DNA of 64,000 nt, taken from Asterella californica. Its lineage: Eukaryota; Streptophyta; Marchantiopsida; Marchantiales; Aytoniaceae. The notes under the pieces are model-generated. The model ran no database searches. It had not been told where the DNA came from and saw nothing but the letters and a program-made list of their open reading frames with translations. Positions 46,806 to 59,571 of the stretch are shown one piece after another. The stretch covers positions 17,546,001 to 17,610,000 of the forward strand of contig JAYKYS010000007.1 of the NCBI GenBank assembly GCA_036924285.1, given 5' to 3'. The first letter of the stretch is position 1; each line of letters starts with the position of its first letter. A program made the translations under genes and the position numbers.

Positions 46806-48460
46806 CCTACTACCTACTCCTTCCGTTCCTTGCCGAGTTCTACACCTTCTCTCACTCGCTACTATTCTCTTTCTTCTAGTCTCTCAGTCTCTCTCATCTC
46901 CATGACAAGATGTGTCTCATTGGTCATTCATTGGGCTCCTTGCGATTAATCTTTCGGCTCAAGGTCATAGAAAACTTATGAATTCTGATGCAAAAAGACA
47001 TCAATCTCTTATGTGACCTCCCTCAATCTCCGTTGGGACTTACATTGGTCTTTGTCTCAATGGTATCGACTTTATGACTCGACCCTTCATCCTCGGGATG
47101 CAAAATTCTTATGACATATAATTCACCATGCGTTCTACACTGGCACTCGTGCCCATCTAATTACACATAGCTCTCATGCTTGCCCTCTTTATGCTTCTTG
47201 ATTTGAGGAAATCACTCATATTTATTGCCCAACACGTCTACCAGCATGGTTCAGTCTTGTGTTCACACTTCTAAACCCTATGCAAACTCCTCGCTTATGC
47301 AAGTCTAATTTCTTCCACGGACCTCCTCCTACTTCTAACAAAGGATATGCTCTACGATCTTTTGCATTCTACTTACTCCTTTCGTTCCATACCGAGTTCT
47401 ACATCTTCTCTCACTCGCTACTATTCTCTTCTTTCCACTCTCTCAGTCTCTCCCATCCCTCCATGACAAGACGTGTCTCATTGGTCATTCATTGGGCTCT
47501 TTGCATCGGCTAAATGATTAACCTTTCGGCTCAAGGTCGTAAAAAACTTATGAATTCTGATGCAAAAAGACATCAGTCTCTTATGTGACCTCCCTCAATC
47601 TCCGTTGAGACTTACATTGGTCTTTGTCTCAGTGGCATCGACTTTATGACTCGACCCTTCATCCTCGGGATACAATATTCTTATGGCATATAACTCACCA
47701 TGCGTTCTACACTGGCACTCGTGTCCATCTAATTACACATAGCTCTCATGTTTGCTCTCTTTGTGCTTATTGGTCTGAAGACATCACTCATATTTATTAT
47801 AGCTATCCAACACATCTACCAGCATGGTTCAGTCTTGTGTTCACACTTCTAGAGGTGGCGGTTAATCTACATCAGGTTGTTCAAGATGACTCCTCTCCAA
47901 CTCTTCTTCATACTTTTCTTTCTCTCCCTTCATGCTCTTGGTCTTATGTGATTACACTTATTATCATTATTGCAGACTAGATTAGAAGCATAGATGTAGT
48001 TCGTTCAATGACTAATCTCGTCCTCATTCTCGTCCCTTCGGATCATGTACATAGCACAACATCATTTCTGAGTTCTTCTCTCATTTCCATTTTCACCATC
48101 TCGGTCTCGTCTGCTACAACATTATCTGGCATATGCAAGCAGAACTATTCTGCTGCGGTTTCCAGCTACAACTTTCTAGGGCCTGACACTTGTGTTAGAG
48201 GTTTGCTTGTTGCTTCTTTTGCCCTTCATTAATAGCATTTAGCTATTGAAGGGTCACGAGGTTGAATTTTGGCTGCTCCTTCTCTTCTGCCTGTGCATCT
48301 GCTTCTCTTTTCTGTTGACTTCATGCATCACATAATGAATCAATTTTGGTGCATCAACTTTCTTTCAAAGAGTTGCGTTGGCTTGCGGTCCATTTGTAAC
48401 TCATTTTTCTTCGCTTTCAATAAAGTTTTTGGGTGTACTATCGTCTGAAAGAAAAAAAAC
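46806..48460 (+). mobile_element. LINE 3' remnant with internal ~0.5 kb tandem duplication
   Basis: The frame at 47624-47977 resembles the zinc-binding end of L1-type reverse transcriptase: a W...L.. start, an FLWHITHHAF segment, CSLC, then E..H..YS. The 3' end shows CAATAAAG near 48418 and an A-rich tail near 48448. A ~0.5 kb block at 46806-47300 is repeated at about 47370-47870 with an offset of about 565. The fragment is truncated and its frames are broken. Confidence 0.55.
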
Positions 48461-48680
48461 AAAACAGAGAACTATTCTTGCATGGAATTAATGGGTTATG
48501 CATTAGTGATTTATTTTGATCTAAATCCTCCCTCTCTCTTTTTGATTTTCACAACAATTTCATTTTTCGTCTCCGTTACATGACAAAAATTCTCGGTTCT
48601 CTTCCCGGTTTTTACAATCGACTTATAACTACGATGACATATCAATAAGAAAATACACAACTCTACCAAACAGACAGGAC

Positions 48681-48685
48681 GTATT
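48681..48685. repeat. Target-site duplication of the copia element, left copy (GTATT)
   Basis: GTATT repeats at 54022-54026 directly after the 3' LTR. Confidence 0.9.
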
Positions 48686-48918
48686 TGTTGATATAGTCCC
48701 AAGCTCTAGTAGATCGACGGCTATCATTAGCCGGAGTGGTTAGGGTTGTTAGAGTTAGTTAGAGGGCTAACCCACCATTAGGGTTTCCCTTGTACTCCCC
48801 TCCACTATATATACAGAGAGAGGCAAAGCCTCTCTCATCTCATTCCTATTTTACTTCCTTGTCTACTCGCTCTCTCTCTCTCTTCTTGGAGCGTCCTCGA
48901 AGTATCGATCTTTCTACA
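48686..48918 (+). repeat. Copia 5' LTR
   Basis: 233 bp. A TATA box (CTATATATAC, 48805-48814) lies mid-repeat, followed by a CTCT-rich stretch near the end. Confidence 0.93.
48805..48814 (+). promoter_or_regulatory. TATA box in copia 5' LTR
   Basis: CTATATATAC. The same word lies near 53908-53917 in the 3' LTR. Confidence 0.6.
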
Positions 48919-48933
48919 TGGTATCAGAGCTGG
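48919..48933 (+). promoter_or_regulatory. Copia primer-binding site
   Basis: TGGTATCAGAGCTGG directly after the 5' LTR, complementary to initiator-Met tRNA. Confidence 0.9.
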
Positions 48934-49578
48934 TGAGAGCGTGTGTCCCTTGCTGATGAGCAAGATGGAGATTGGAGTACAGGAGAGAGCAGCCGGAGTT
49001 GTGCCTGATGTCGAGCACTATCCTGCTGATGCGTTCGGGTGAGACGAAACCGTTTCTTTCGCCACCGGAAACTTTGAACGCGATTTCGGAGGCCTAGACG
49101 ATTTTTTCTCGCTGTTTTCTGTCTGTCTTGTTCTCGCTGTTTCTGGGCTGTCTTGTTCAGAAGGTGCGAATTGTGTACTAGGCCAAGTTTCAATCGATTT
49201 GGAGATTTCCAGTGGCAGATTTTCAAACGGATCTTTTTCAACCAAAACGAAAGTTTTAGGACTTGAGTCCAAAACTAATCCTGTTTCGAATAAGGGTGGA
49301 AAATTTCTGAAAATTTCAAGGGGTCGCACGCTCATTTTCGACCTCATTTGGTCTAGTTTCGACCTTTCTAGGTGTGTTCTTTCGACGTTTCCGTCGTGTT
49401 TTGTACACCTACAGTTCGCGCACAGGTTCTTTTCTCGTTGTCGCTATAGGAGGAGTTCGCAAAGTCGCCTCGTCGTGACTTGTGACAACTCTTGATCGCG
49501 CGGTGAGGAGAGACGAGTTTCGTGCATTTTCTGGGAGGTTTTCCGCGTACAGAACAGTGCAATTTCGACATTGCAGCT

Positions 49579-52500
49579 ATGGCGGAGTCTGTATCTCTGA
49601 TCACTAGAGAGAAACTCGACAAGAACAACTACCAAGTGTGGAAGTTCCGGATGAAGACCTTCCTGCAGGGACAAGATCTATGGGATCTTATCACTGAGGA
49701 GGAGAAAGTGCCTGAAGTGCCAATTTCTGATCCGAAATTCAAGGAGTGGAAGAAGCGCTCATATCAGGCTATTCACTACATCGCGCTGACAGTTTCAGCA
49801 TCGATGATCGGTCACATCCAGGATTGTGATACGCTCAAGAAAGCTTAGGATGTACTCGCGCATCTGTTTCAATCCGGAACAGAGGTGCGGAAGCTGCAAT
49901 TGCTGCAGCAGTTCAATACCGTGAAGAAGGGGTCGATGTGCATAAACGACTATGTGAACGGGGTCAAGCAGCTCGCGGATCAGTTATCTTCTGTCAAAGT
50001 TGAGATTGATCCCACTGCTTGATCGGAGCCACATTGCAGGGACTGCCTGCAGAGTACAAACAGTTCATAACATCGATTTCGACCAGAGAACCTCTTCCGC
50101 GGTTTGATGAGCTTGTTCCTATGATGTTAGGAGAGGAGGTGCGCCTACTGGGGAGTTCTACTTCGACGGGTCAGCAAGAATCTGTCTATTTTGCAAGTTC
50201 TGGAGGATCTCGAGGTAGGGGTCGTGGCAAAGGTGCTGGACGTGGACGGGGTCGCGGACAGCAACAGCAATCGCAGCAGCAGCAGAACCAGCAACAGTCT
50301 GGAGGTTCCAACAACAATCAGAGAAGAGCGCCTGGTTCCTGCAACTACTGCAAGAAACAAGGCCACAATGCGAATCAGTGCTACAAGAAGCAGAACGATC
50401 AGAGACAACACGACAACAACCCCCAACAAGGTAACAGCAACCAGCAAGGCTATGCAGTCACTGAGCATGTCTATTCGGAGCAATTGCTGATTACTACGCA
50501 TCAGAGTTATGCGGCTTTCGAGCCACAGACTGATTGGGTGATCGACTCCGGTGCCACCAGTCACATGACTCCCCATCGGGAGTGGTTTAGTTCACTCGAG
50601 CCTGTGGAGACTCCACAGTTTATGGTGACAGGAGATGACACCACGCACAAGATCCAGCACAAGAGTAACATTCCACTTGACATTCCTGCCTTAACGTTTA
50701 CTGGTATACGGAATGTCTTACATGTACCTACATTGATTAGAAACCTGCTATCTGTAGGACAGTTGATAGAGCAGGGTCTGCAAGTGCGCTTCAATAAAGA
50801 TGGATGCTTTATTGAAGATTCGAATGGCACTGTCATAGCTCGAGGTATCAAGAGTGGTAGGCTGTTTAAACTAGATGCATCTGCGCATAAGTTACAGGCT
50901 GCCATGTATGAACAGAGTGGTCCAGTAGTGTCTGATATTGACATCTGGCACAAGCGAATTGGGCACATGAACTTTCAGAGGCTGAAAAGCCATCCGAGTT
51001 CTGACCTGGTTACAGGTCTGCCCAAATTCGAATCCAGTGAGCCCACTGGAGTATGTGCATCATGTCAATTCGACAAGCAAGCTAGACAGCCCTTTAAGGG
51101 ATCAGGCAGTAGAGCGAATAAGCTTCTGGAGCTTGTTCACACTGATGTATGGACTGCTTCTCAGCCAAGTATGACCGGTTTCCAGTACTTCGTGTCGTTC
51201 ATTGATGATCATTCGCGTTATACTTGGATCTATTTGTTGAGAAACAAGTCCTCTGCCGAAGTACTGTCAGCATTCCAGACTTTCCGCAAGTTGGTGGAGA
51301 AACAGTCTGGAGCATCTATCCTCTGTTTGATATCTGATGGAGGAGGCGAGTTTCTTTCTGGAGAGTTCGATGCATATCTGCGTGAGCATGGTATCCGACG
51401 TCAGAAGACCTGCAGTTACAGTCCGCAGCAGAACCGGGTTGCGGAGCGCAAGAATCGACATATAGCAGAAGCTGCTCGTGCGATGTTGAACGAGAAGACC
51501 ATGCCTAGACCTTACTGGGCAGAAGCTGTTTCATGTGCGGTGTATCTGATGAACCGCACGCCTACAGCGGCAGTCCACAGCAAGACACCGATGGAGGTCT
51601 TCACAGGCAGTAAGCCTGATTACTCTTTCCTTAAAGTTTTCGGATGTATCTGTTATGTGCACATACCTGATGAAAGACGTAAGAAACTAGATCCGAAAGC
51701 AGATAGATGTATCTTCCTTGGTTATGCTTCTGATACGAAAGGATATAGGTGCTACAATCCCTTCGTCCAAGCAGTTCTATATCAGTAGAGATGTCGTGTT
51801 TGATGAGCTACAGTCTTGGTTTGCACCTGCACCTGTGATAGCCATCCTTGTACCTACTGTAGAACCAAGGAGTCAGTCCACTGTAGTACCTCAGAGTAGT
51901 ACGTTGAGTGGAGGATCTGGAAAAGTCATTGATTCCAGATCAGAATCTGTTGCACATAGAGTTGTTGTTAACGCTAGAGTCCACGTAACACAGCCTAGTA
52001 GAACTAGTGTAGTTTCTACACAGGATGAGTGCGTGCTATTGCAGCGTATGTTTGACTCATCCAGATATGTGGATCTTCCACATCCCCTGGATACTTTGTC
52101 CCAGACCTTGGCGTCTACGTCAGATCAGTTGCAAGGGGAGGTGACTAGTGCACCGATTACCTCTCGCAGATCTGAGCGGCCAAAACATCCAGTGAGTAGG
52201 TATATGCATGAAGGTTTTCTTGCTGCGCACCATGCATATATGGCCAATGTTCTTCAGGAACAGGAACCGAGTTCGCTTGAGGAGGCGATGCACAAGGTCC
52301 AGTGGGTAAGTGCTATGGAAGCTGAACTTGCTGCGCTACATCACCAACAGACTTGGGAGTTGGTAGACTTACCTCAGGGTAAGAAAGCGATTGGTTGCAG
52401 GTGGGTCTTCAAGGTCAAGCGCAACTCGGATGGTACCGTGTGTCGATACAAGACCAGATTGGTAGCTAAGGGCTACGCACAGCAACATGGAGTGGATTTT

Positions 52501-53768
52501 GAGGAGACTTTTGCTCCTGTTGCGAAGATGGTGACTATTCGAACAGCAGTTGCAGTTGCAACTCAGAAAGGTTGGAAGATGCACCAGATGGACTTCAAGA
52601 ACGCCTTCCTCAATGGCGATCTTGAGGAGGAGGTCTACATGCAGCAACCTCCTGGTTATGAGGATCCTAAGTTCCCTTCCTGTGTATGTAAGTTACGGAA
52701 GGCTCTCTATGGTCTGAAACAGACACCAAGAGCATGGTATGCAAAGATCAATTCTTACTTGCAGTCTCTTGGTTTCCACCTGTGTAGTTCAGACTCTACC
52801 TTGTATTCATTGAGAATACGAGACCGGATTGTTGTGATCACCATCTATGTTGATGACTTGATCATTACCGGTAACTTTGAGGAGCTTATTTCTCAGATCA
52901 AGGATCACTTGAAATCCGAGTTCGAGATGATGGACTTAGGAGAACTCAAGTATTTCCTTGCTGTGGAGTTCATTAGAGATGGGAAGGATGTTTGGCTTGT
53001 ACAGCGACAGTATGCTCTCAGTATGCTTGAGAGATTTGGTATGCTTGATTGCAAACCCATTGCTACACCATTAGAGCAAGGGGTAAAGCTAGGAGCAGAG
53101 GATGGTGAGTTGCTGGATGATCCACGCATGTACAGACAGATGGTTGGGAGTCTTATCTACTTGACCATCACCAGACCAGACTTGAGCTGTGCTGTCGGTC
53201 TGATTAGTCAATTCATGCAGTCACCACGGAGACCACATTTTGAGGCTGTCAAGCGGATCCTCCGCTACGTGAAGTTCTCGATGCAGTACGGACTTCACTA
53301 TCGATACGGTGGACCATTGTTGTTACATGGCTACACAGATGCTGATTGGGCAGGAAGTGCCGACAGGAGATCCACGTCAGGTTACGCTTTTGGACTTGGA
53401 AGCGCTGCTATAAGCTGGGCTTCTAAGAAGCAACCCACAGTTGCTTTGTCATCCACGGAAGCAGAGTATCGAGGAGCAACGAACGCAACATGCGAATCGA
53501 TTTGGCTTCGATGTCTGCTATCTGATATTGGTGTGGAGTGTACAGATCCTGTTGTTGTATATACAGACAACATTCTAGTAATCCTGTTTTTCATGCTAGG
53601 ACGAAGCACATTGAGGTGCACTATCACTTTATTAGAGAGAAGGTCCTTGCAGGAGAGATTGAGCTCAGTTATGTGAGCACAGGAGATCAGGTTGCCGATA
53701 TCTTCACTAAGGCCTTGCCTAGAGATAAGTTTGATGCTTTCAGACATTGTCTAGGAGTACAGGATGTA
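49579..53768 (+). pseudogene. Copia Gag-Pol polyprotein
   Basis: ATG at 49579. Gag (49579-50330) is broken by TAG at 49846-49848 and a one-base loss near 50021. Then come a CCHC knuckle (CNYCKKQGHNANQC, about 50338), protease VIDSGATSHM near 50540, the pre-integrase HKRIGHMN near 50950, and an integrase core with HTDVW near 51139, SDGGGEF near 51336 and a Glu in RVAERKN near 51438. A one-base gain near 51760 shifts the frame. RT follows with the FLNGDLEEEVYM motif and YVDD near 52848. RNase H (about 53310-53560) is broken by an indel near 53570 and its tail continues to about 53768. Domain order (IN before RT) identifies copia. Confidence 0.9.
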
Positions 53769-53775
53769 GAGATGA

Positions 53776-53788
53776 GCTTGAAGGGGAG
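53776..53788 (+). promoter_or_regulatory. Copia polypurine tract
   Basis: GCTTGAAGGGGAG directly before the 3' LTR. Confidence 0.75.
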
Positions 53789-54021
53789 TGTTGATATAGT
53801 CCCAAGCTCTAGTAGATCGACGGCTACCATTAGTCGGAGTGGTTAGGGTTGTTAGAGTTAGTTAGAGGGCTAACCCACCATTAGGGTTTCTCTTGTACTC
53901 CCCTCCACTATATATACAGAGAGAGGCAAAGCCTCTCTCATCTCATTCCTATTTTACTTCCTTGTCTACTCGCTCTCTCTCTCTCTTCTTGGAGCGTCCT
54001 CGAAGTATCGATCTTTCTACA
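53789..54021 (+). repeat. Copia 3' LTR
   Basis: 233 bp, nearly identical to the 5' LTR; followed by GTATT. Confidence 0.93.
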
Positions 54022-55380
54022 GTATTCAGCGGATGCAGCGCACAAGAAGCTCGTTTGCATGCATATTCACCTCATGTACACTTAAAGTGTACATAAGGTG
54101 TTATTTATGGACTGATCCTTCTGTTAGGCAAGATTAGCTCTAAATAATGTTTCAAATATTGATTTCATCGGTAAATAAGAATTGACTTATAGTGAGTTAG
54201 TTTCGGATATAGTGACTGCGCTTATGGAATTTTTTTAGTTCTGGAGGTCATGTGTTTTGTTCGTCTAAGAGATGTTTAAATTAGATTTTTAAATATAGTA
54301 ATTTAAATATAGTAATTTAAATATAGTAATTCAAATTTAGAAATTCAAATTTAGAAATTCAAATTTAGAATATAATTTGTCTTTTAACTTTTTACTCACG
54401 AAATCAGACGCGGCTTATATTTTTTCTTCCCCCTGCTTCCTTCACTGTATAATTTTCGCTGCACCCCGGTAAGACTGTATATTTCAATTTACACTGCATC
54501 TCCCTTCCTTCACTAGGACGTTGTTTCGCGTCTGTTTTCTAACCTTCTTGTCCTTTTCCTCTTACTTGTACAAGGCCGTGGGGAAGGATATTATTCACTA
54601 ACTGCGAACGTCAGATTTAAACTCGGTATGATGATATGTTAACCAGGTCCCTTGTGATCCAAGTCTTCTCTTACATCGGGACTAACTACGTACACTTAAA
54701 CTATCCGCCGCAGCATGCTATTAGGGGGTGTCAAAGTTCAGAGGAAAGATTCTTCAACGGCAAAGAGGTAACTGGTCATAAAATTATCACAGATAAGTTT
54801 GTATATAATCGCGACTCATTCTGGGTCCCGTCTGTGACTGAACATCGAGATTTTATCACTGATTAATTTTCATCTGTACATTCAAGATAATGACTCTGAA
54901 CAGCAGAGATTCTATTGCAAAAGAAAACAGACGAAATCACTGAATAACCGTTAAAAAAACACCCGCGGCGTTTTCTTGCGAGTACTTCAGGAAGTACTCG
55001 CATGAAACACTGATCGCAGTCTCATTGAAGCCGTAACTCACGCACTCGGATTTTGAATATTTCAAAAATTCCTTAACTTTGACACCCCTATAGATGTTGA
55101 GGACGAGCGGAGAAGACAGAAGCGAAAGTGATGTTCAGGAACACGGAAGAAGACAGCAACACAAAAGTGGATATATCATTACCGTGAAGCATTAGCATTG
55201 GATGGAGTAGTGTCACTAGTGTACTGAGTAGATAGCGGCTCTGCAGTCTGGAGGCAACGCAGAAAACTGCGGAGCACCGCCGCATGAGGGCGACTTTTTC
55301 CAGATCGTAGACAAAACAAAACAACGACGATCAGAAGGAAATTCGTAACCTCCTGAGTTTCTAGTCGTCGTCTATAATTG
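54022..55380. other. No gene recognised
   Basis: Mostly AT-rich. Contains a small tandem array at about 54285-54375. No convincing reading frame. Confidence 0.5.
54285..54375. repeat. ~15-bp AT-rich tandem array
   Basis: Three units of AAATATAGTAATTT type followed by three units of AAATTTAGAAATTC type, a two-phase minisatellite. Confidence 0.8.
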
Positions 55381-58300
55381 ACTCACGACTCACAACAAGA
55401 GAAAGAGAGCGAGAGAGAGAAAAGGGAAATTTAAAAACTCGACGTCACCCAACGAGGCGAGCCGGAGCTGTACTTCCACATGGCAGCGAAGAAACGGGGA
55501 GATCCGGTCAAAAGGGAGCCGCGAAACGGTGAATCTTCCATCATGATGATGCAGAGCTCAACAGCAGGATGTGGAGGGGAAGCTGGTGATGATGTTCCAT
55601 GGCCGATTGGCCGGGCATGGAGATGGCTCGTATGAGGACACCTTTACCGCCGAACGCAGGTTAAAGTGAGCAACAGTAAATACTGTGCTTCCACCGCACG
55701 ACGGCGACAACACACAATCGGTGAATGCCACCACCTCCACTACCTTCCTCCTTCATCTGCTCTTCTTCTTCGGCCCGCGGCGAGCCGAGCCAGACCTCAT
55801 TATCAGCTGCTGGAGCTTCCTTGGGTTCGAAGAAGCGTATTTGTTGGAAGAACCGGGTGAAAGGTTTCAGCAGGAGGAGCAAACAGGTGATCGTAGGAGT
55901 AAGGAGTAAGGAAGAAGGAAGCAAGCAAGTAAGTTCCCCTGCCGCGGAGGGCCGGTCGGAGATGGAGAGATGTGCTCATGGTTGCAGAGGAGACTGAAAG
56001 GCGAGGGTAGAAGAGGAGGAAGTAAGAGGAGGAGGAAGAGGCAGGCAAGCGGAGATCCATTGATCTCTCTCTCGCATGTTGTCGAAGGTGTTACAAGACA
56101 CACACTCACACGCCACCTTTTGATCTGATCGAAGAGTCATATCGGGAGGGGCCTCTGTTTGTCGTCTTTTCTTATCACTGTATACGGGGAGGAAGAAGCC
56201 GGAAACTCAGGTGACGGGGGAGTTTCTGTGGTCAATTGATCGGGATTTGTAATTGCGTGCGGAAGAAGAAGTGTTTTGGACCTTTCTCGCCTTGTCTTCG
56301 CGATTAGTGATTTGTTGTTTGCGGAGCGGAACGGGCGCGTGAATTCTGCTCGGGCTGCTTCTGCTGCTTCTGCTGCTACTGGTCGGGTGTCTTGTGGTTG
56401 CATGTGTCTTCACTCGGTACTCAGGAGATTGCTGTTAGTAAGTCGGTCAGGCTTAGAAGCGAGGGAGATAGCAAGGCAGGCCGCCTAGGAGGAAGAGTGA
56501 GCGTGGCAGGCACGCGCTGAGTGGTGTTGCTGTTGCGCTTTTTGAGGTTCCTCCATGAGTTGGATCATCGGGTTTCCATTCGTACGTATCGGGGTTTCGG
56601 TAGTTATGGTGTCTGTCGGGACATAGATTCAGTATCCATGCTTCTCAGCGAAGATTTGAATATCGTCTCCAATCTTACGTTTCTGCTACTGGTCCAACGC
56701 CGTCCGTGGTTTCTTCTATTCTGTTAACGGTGTTGGTGGATAGCGTCCGAGTTCTGGTGAGAATTACGCCTTGGGTTATGTTCGCATAGGTGCTGGGCGT
56801 CCTCGTCTACGGAATTCGGATTGACGCGCGCTTTGATGTTGTCTACTTGGGAGTTCAAGAGGCCAGGCAATTGAGAGGTGGGTCAACGCTTCCAAGATAC
56901 TGGTTTCAGGTTTAGGGATTGTAGGCTCGCGTGCTTCTCTCCCGTGCTTTACAGCATTTGAGAGCGTTGTTACCGTCAAATCGAATCTGGGGAGGTGGTA
57001 GTATGCTTGGGAGAAAGAGAATGAGTCAAGTGTAAGTTCAGGCTAAGTACGGTTCAAAGTTCAAAGTTCAAAGTTCGATGTGGGCGTGGAGACGGGAACT
57101 GAATTATGTTTGCCGGGTTCTAGACTCTATACATGCTATTTGGAGAAGACATGTGAGGTGAACGGTGGATTTTTAGCCAGTCGTAGTTGGTGTTGGAGGT
57201 TCAGTTAAGAATATTTCCACTCGTCAGCTGTCTGTGGAAATCATCATCTACACATAGCAGTTCAGGACATTTCGTTTTTTCCTGGAAGGGGAGCATGGAA
57301 GGCCGTACACGCTGGAGCTGTGCTTTTCGAACCTATTAACTTTTTTTCCGCGGTGGTAGCTTTATGTAGTGCACCGTTCCTTTCGGCGCTGGTTGCTCCT
57401 TTAGAGCACGAAGGAAGTTAGCATCATTCGTGCACTTGCATGCGGACTTCTCGGGCACGTAACGCTTCTTAGAACGACGCATCGACGTTTTCAGGATACT
57501 GATGCGTCGAACTGAGTAGAACTTGATCACTCGCCGTTCAATTGAGTTCCTTCTCCCGGTTGTAAAGATGTTTCAGGTCTAGTGCTGGCGGCTAACTCGA
57601 GGGTGTTGTTTTCAAATATTGACCATACGATATAGGATAGCTGAATTTCCTCGATCAGTATGACCCTTCTTCTCCTCCGACCATTATGTGGACTTGACAC
57701 TTCTTCGTTTTATTGGAGTCTTTGAACAGCGACCCGTGGCGTGAACTGACTCTTGGATAGTACGAATATTTACGGGCCAATTTGTGGATATAGGTTCCTT
57801 TGGAATGCGGAGTGCGAGTGTTTTCTTCGCCTAACGGCTCGGAGAGATTGGTTCCAGAGCTGTGGAGCCATATATTCCCCTTTTCTGGCCCATCTTGGAT
57901 AGTGAGGATACAAGAGGAAGTATCACTACGGTCTACGAGGATTCCTGAAAAATTTCTGAGAGGTTGGACAGCAGGGATACGCAGTGAATCACCAGAGAAT
58001 TAGGGCGTAACTCCGGAGGAAGTACTAGTAATAATTATAAAACCATTCATTCTGGTTTTATTTTTTGTTTGAGTGCACTCATGTGCGGAATTCTATCCTC
58101 AGGCGGTATTGGGGAATTAGCTACTTATATGTAGCTGTTAAGAGTTCTCTTTGGAATCACCCCGGAGGTAGGGTAGCATTTCACATAGGGTGGAATGAGG
58201 GTTAGAACCGCGGGGAGGAGCCTGATGAAGGTTCTTGGTGGTCGAATCATCGTTGTGCTTGCTCGAGTGTTTTACGGGTTTGGGACTGTCTACCAAATTG

Positions 58301-59571
58301 CATAAGTTGTAGGTTGTGATGCCCAGGAATTTGGAGAGTAGTGGAAGTGATGGTCGTTATGTAGAGAGGAGGTTGATACTGTGATCGAACTCGATACCCC
58401 GTAGTTAAGAAAATTCCAGTTGCGATTTCAGCAACACCTTACTAAGTAGGCGGAGGTCAATGCTATCGAGAGCATACTGTTACAAAAGGGTAATATTTTA
58501 GATCGGAGATACGTCATCCATGTGTTTCCATACTGCTCCACAGCAATGGTAACTAGATATTTTGAGGGAACTTTGCATCTGCAAGGGTTCGCACGGTACT
58601 AGCCGCATCTAGTAGTCAAGCCGTCTGGTTCAGGATGTGCAGATGTGTTGGGAAGTTTTGTGATCAGATCGTTTACTGGCTGGCAGCCTTTTCTCCTAAC
58701 TAGTATCATCCTGCTTAGTAAGTTAGTTAGGGCCTGTCTACTTCTCTCCTAACTAGTATCATCCTGCTATAGTAAGTTAGTTAAGGCTTGTCTACGGGGG
58801 TGTTCCTGTTGGAGGCTTGAGTTGATTGAGTTGCCATTGCAGTTACGGGCGAAATATTAGCAAGGCCTGTAGGTCATTTCTTCGATTGATGTCGGGAGGG
58901 TAAACAACACCTTCTGTAGTCGCTGTTACTGACTGTGTACCTTTCTATGTTACGTACTTGCCGAAGGTTACCTCAAGTGTGGGTAGTTCTGGCATGACAT
59001 TGCTCTCCGCATGGACCGATATGTGTATCTGCTGTAGTCGCTGGTTCGAACTTTGCGAAATCCTCACCTCCCAGTTGCAGAGAAACGAAGGAACAGGGAC
59101 CTATTACGTTATAGGCTGATCTTAAGTGTTAGTAAATCCACCAAGACTTCCTCCCTTGCCGGAGTTGAGAGAACTTGTTTTAAAGCTTTATAGGTGTATG
59201 ATACAATTTCACAAGTTTTGCAGATTTTCTAGGGTACCCTCTCCCCTCTCTCGTGAATTAGGTTTTACACCTCAGTACGTGCATCTTGCAGTATCTCTCA
59301 GTAAGCTTAGATTTTGTACGCAGCGAAGCACTTTACGAAGCACTTTACAGGCAGGTGTCTATCATTCGGGTGGTAGAAAAGCTCAATTTATGCGGTTAAT
59401 TCGGTTATGAGAAGGGGTGTATTGCGACTTCTGAAAGTGCAGGTGTTGAAGTTTAACTTCTGGTTAACGGTAGGAAAGAGGCGATGTAGCCTGATTGCGC
59501 CTCTGGTTGTCTTGTTGGGTAAGCAGGGAACCTCGACTAGGACAGGAGGCAGTGGCCCTTGAGTTTCCATA
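55381..59571. other. Upstream region of the WD40 gene; no coding gene recognised
   Basis: A GA-rich tract (55390-55430) opens a GC-richer zone to about 56500 that could hold a promoter and untranslated first exon. Overlapping short frames on both strands at 55560-56490 share no known domain and are probably chance. From 56500 to 59571 there are no long frames. If the WD40 gene has a 5' UTR intron, an acceptor is plausible at the AAGCAG just before 59527. There is a ~58-bp tandem duplication at about 58689-58800 and a 3-fold CAAAGTT repeat near 57053-57076. Confidence 0.4.
58689..58800. repeat. Tandem duplication of ~55 bp
   Basis: Two consecutive copies of a block containing CTCCTAACTAGTATCATCCT and TAAGTTAGTTA. 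Confidence 0.85.

Larger units (their letters stand above)
48686..54021 (+). mobile_element. Ty1/copia retrotransposon, full length, frame-broken
   Basis: 5336 bp between perfect GTATT duplications. Two 233-bp LTRs (48686-48918 and 53789-54021) start TGTTG, end CTACA and differ at about three sites, so the insertion is recent. It has a Met-tRNA primer site, Gag-PR-IN-RT-RNase H in copia order and a purine tract. Coding is broken by one stop and about three single-base-scale frameshifts. Confidence 0.93.

Noticed and set aside
55558..56490. Several 60-90-codon frames on both strands
   Set aside because: GC-rich chance frames, overlapping each other, no start context or domain.
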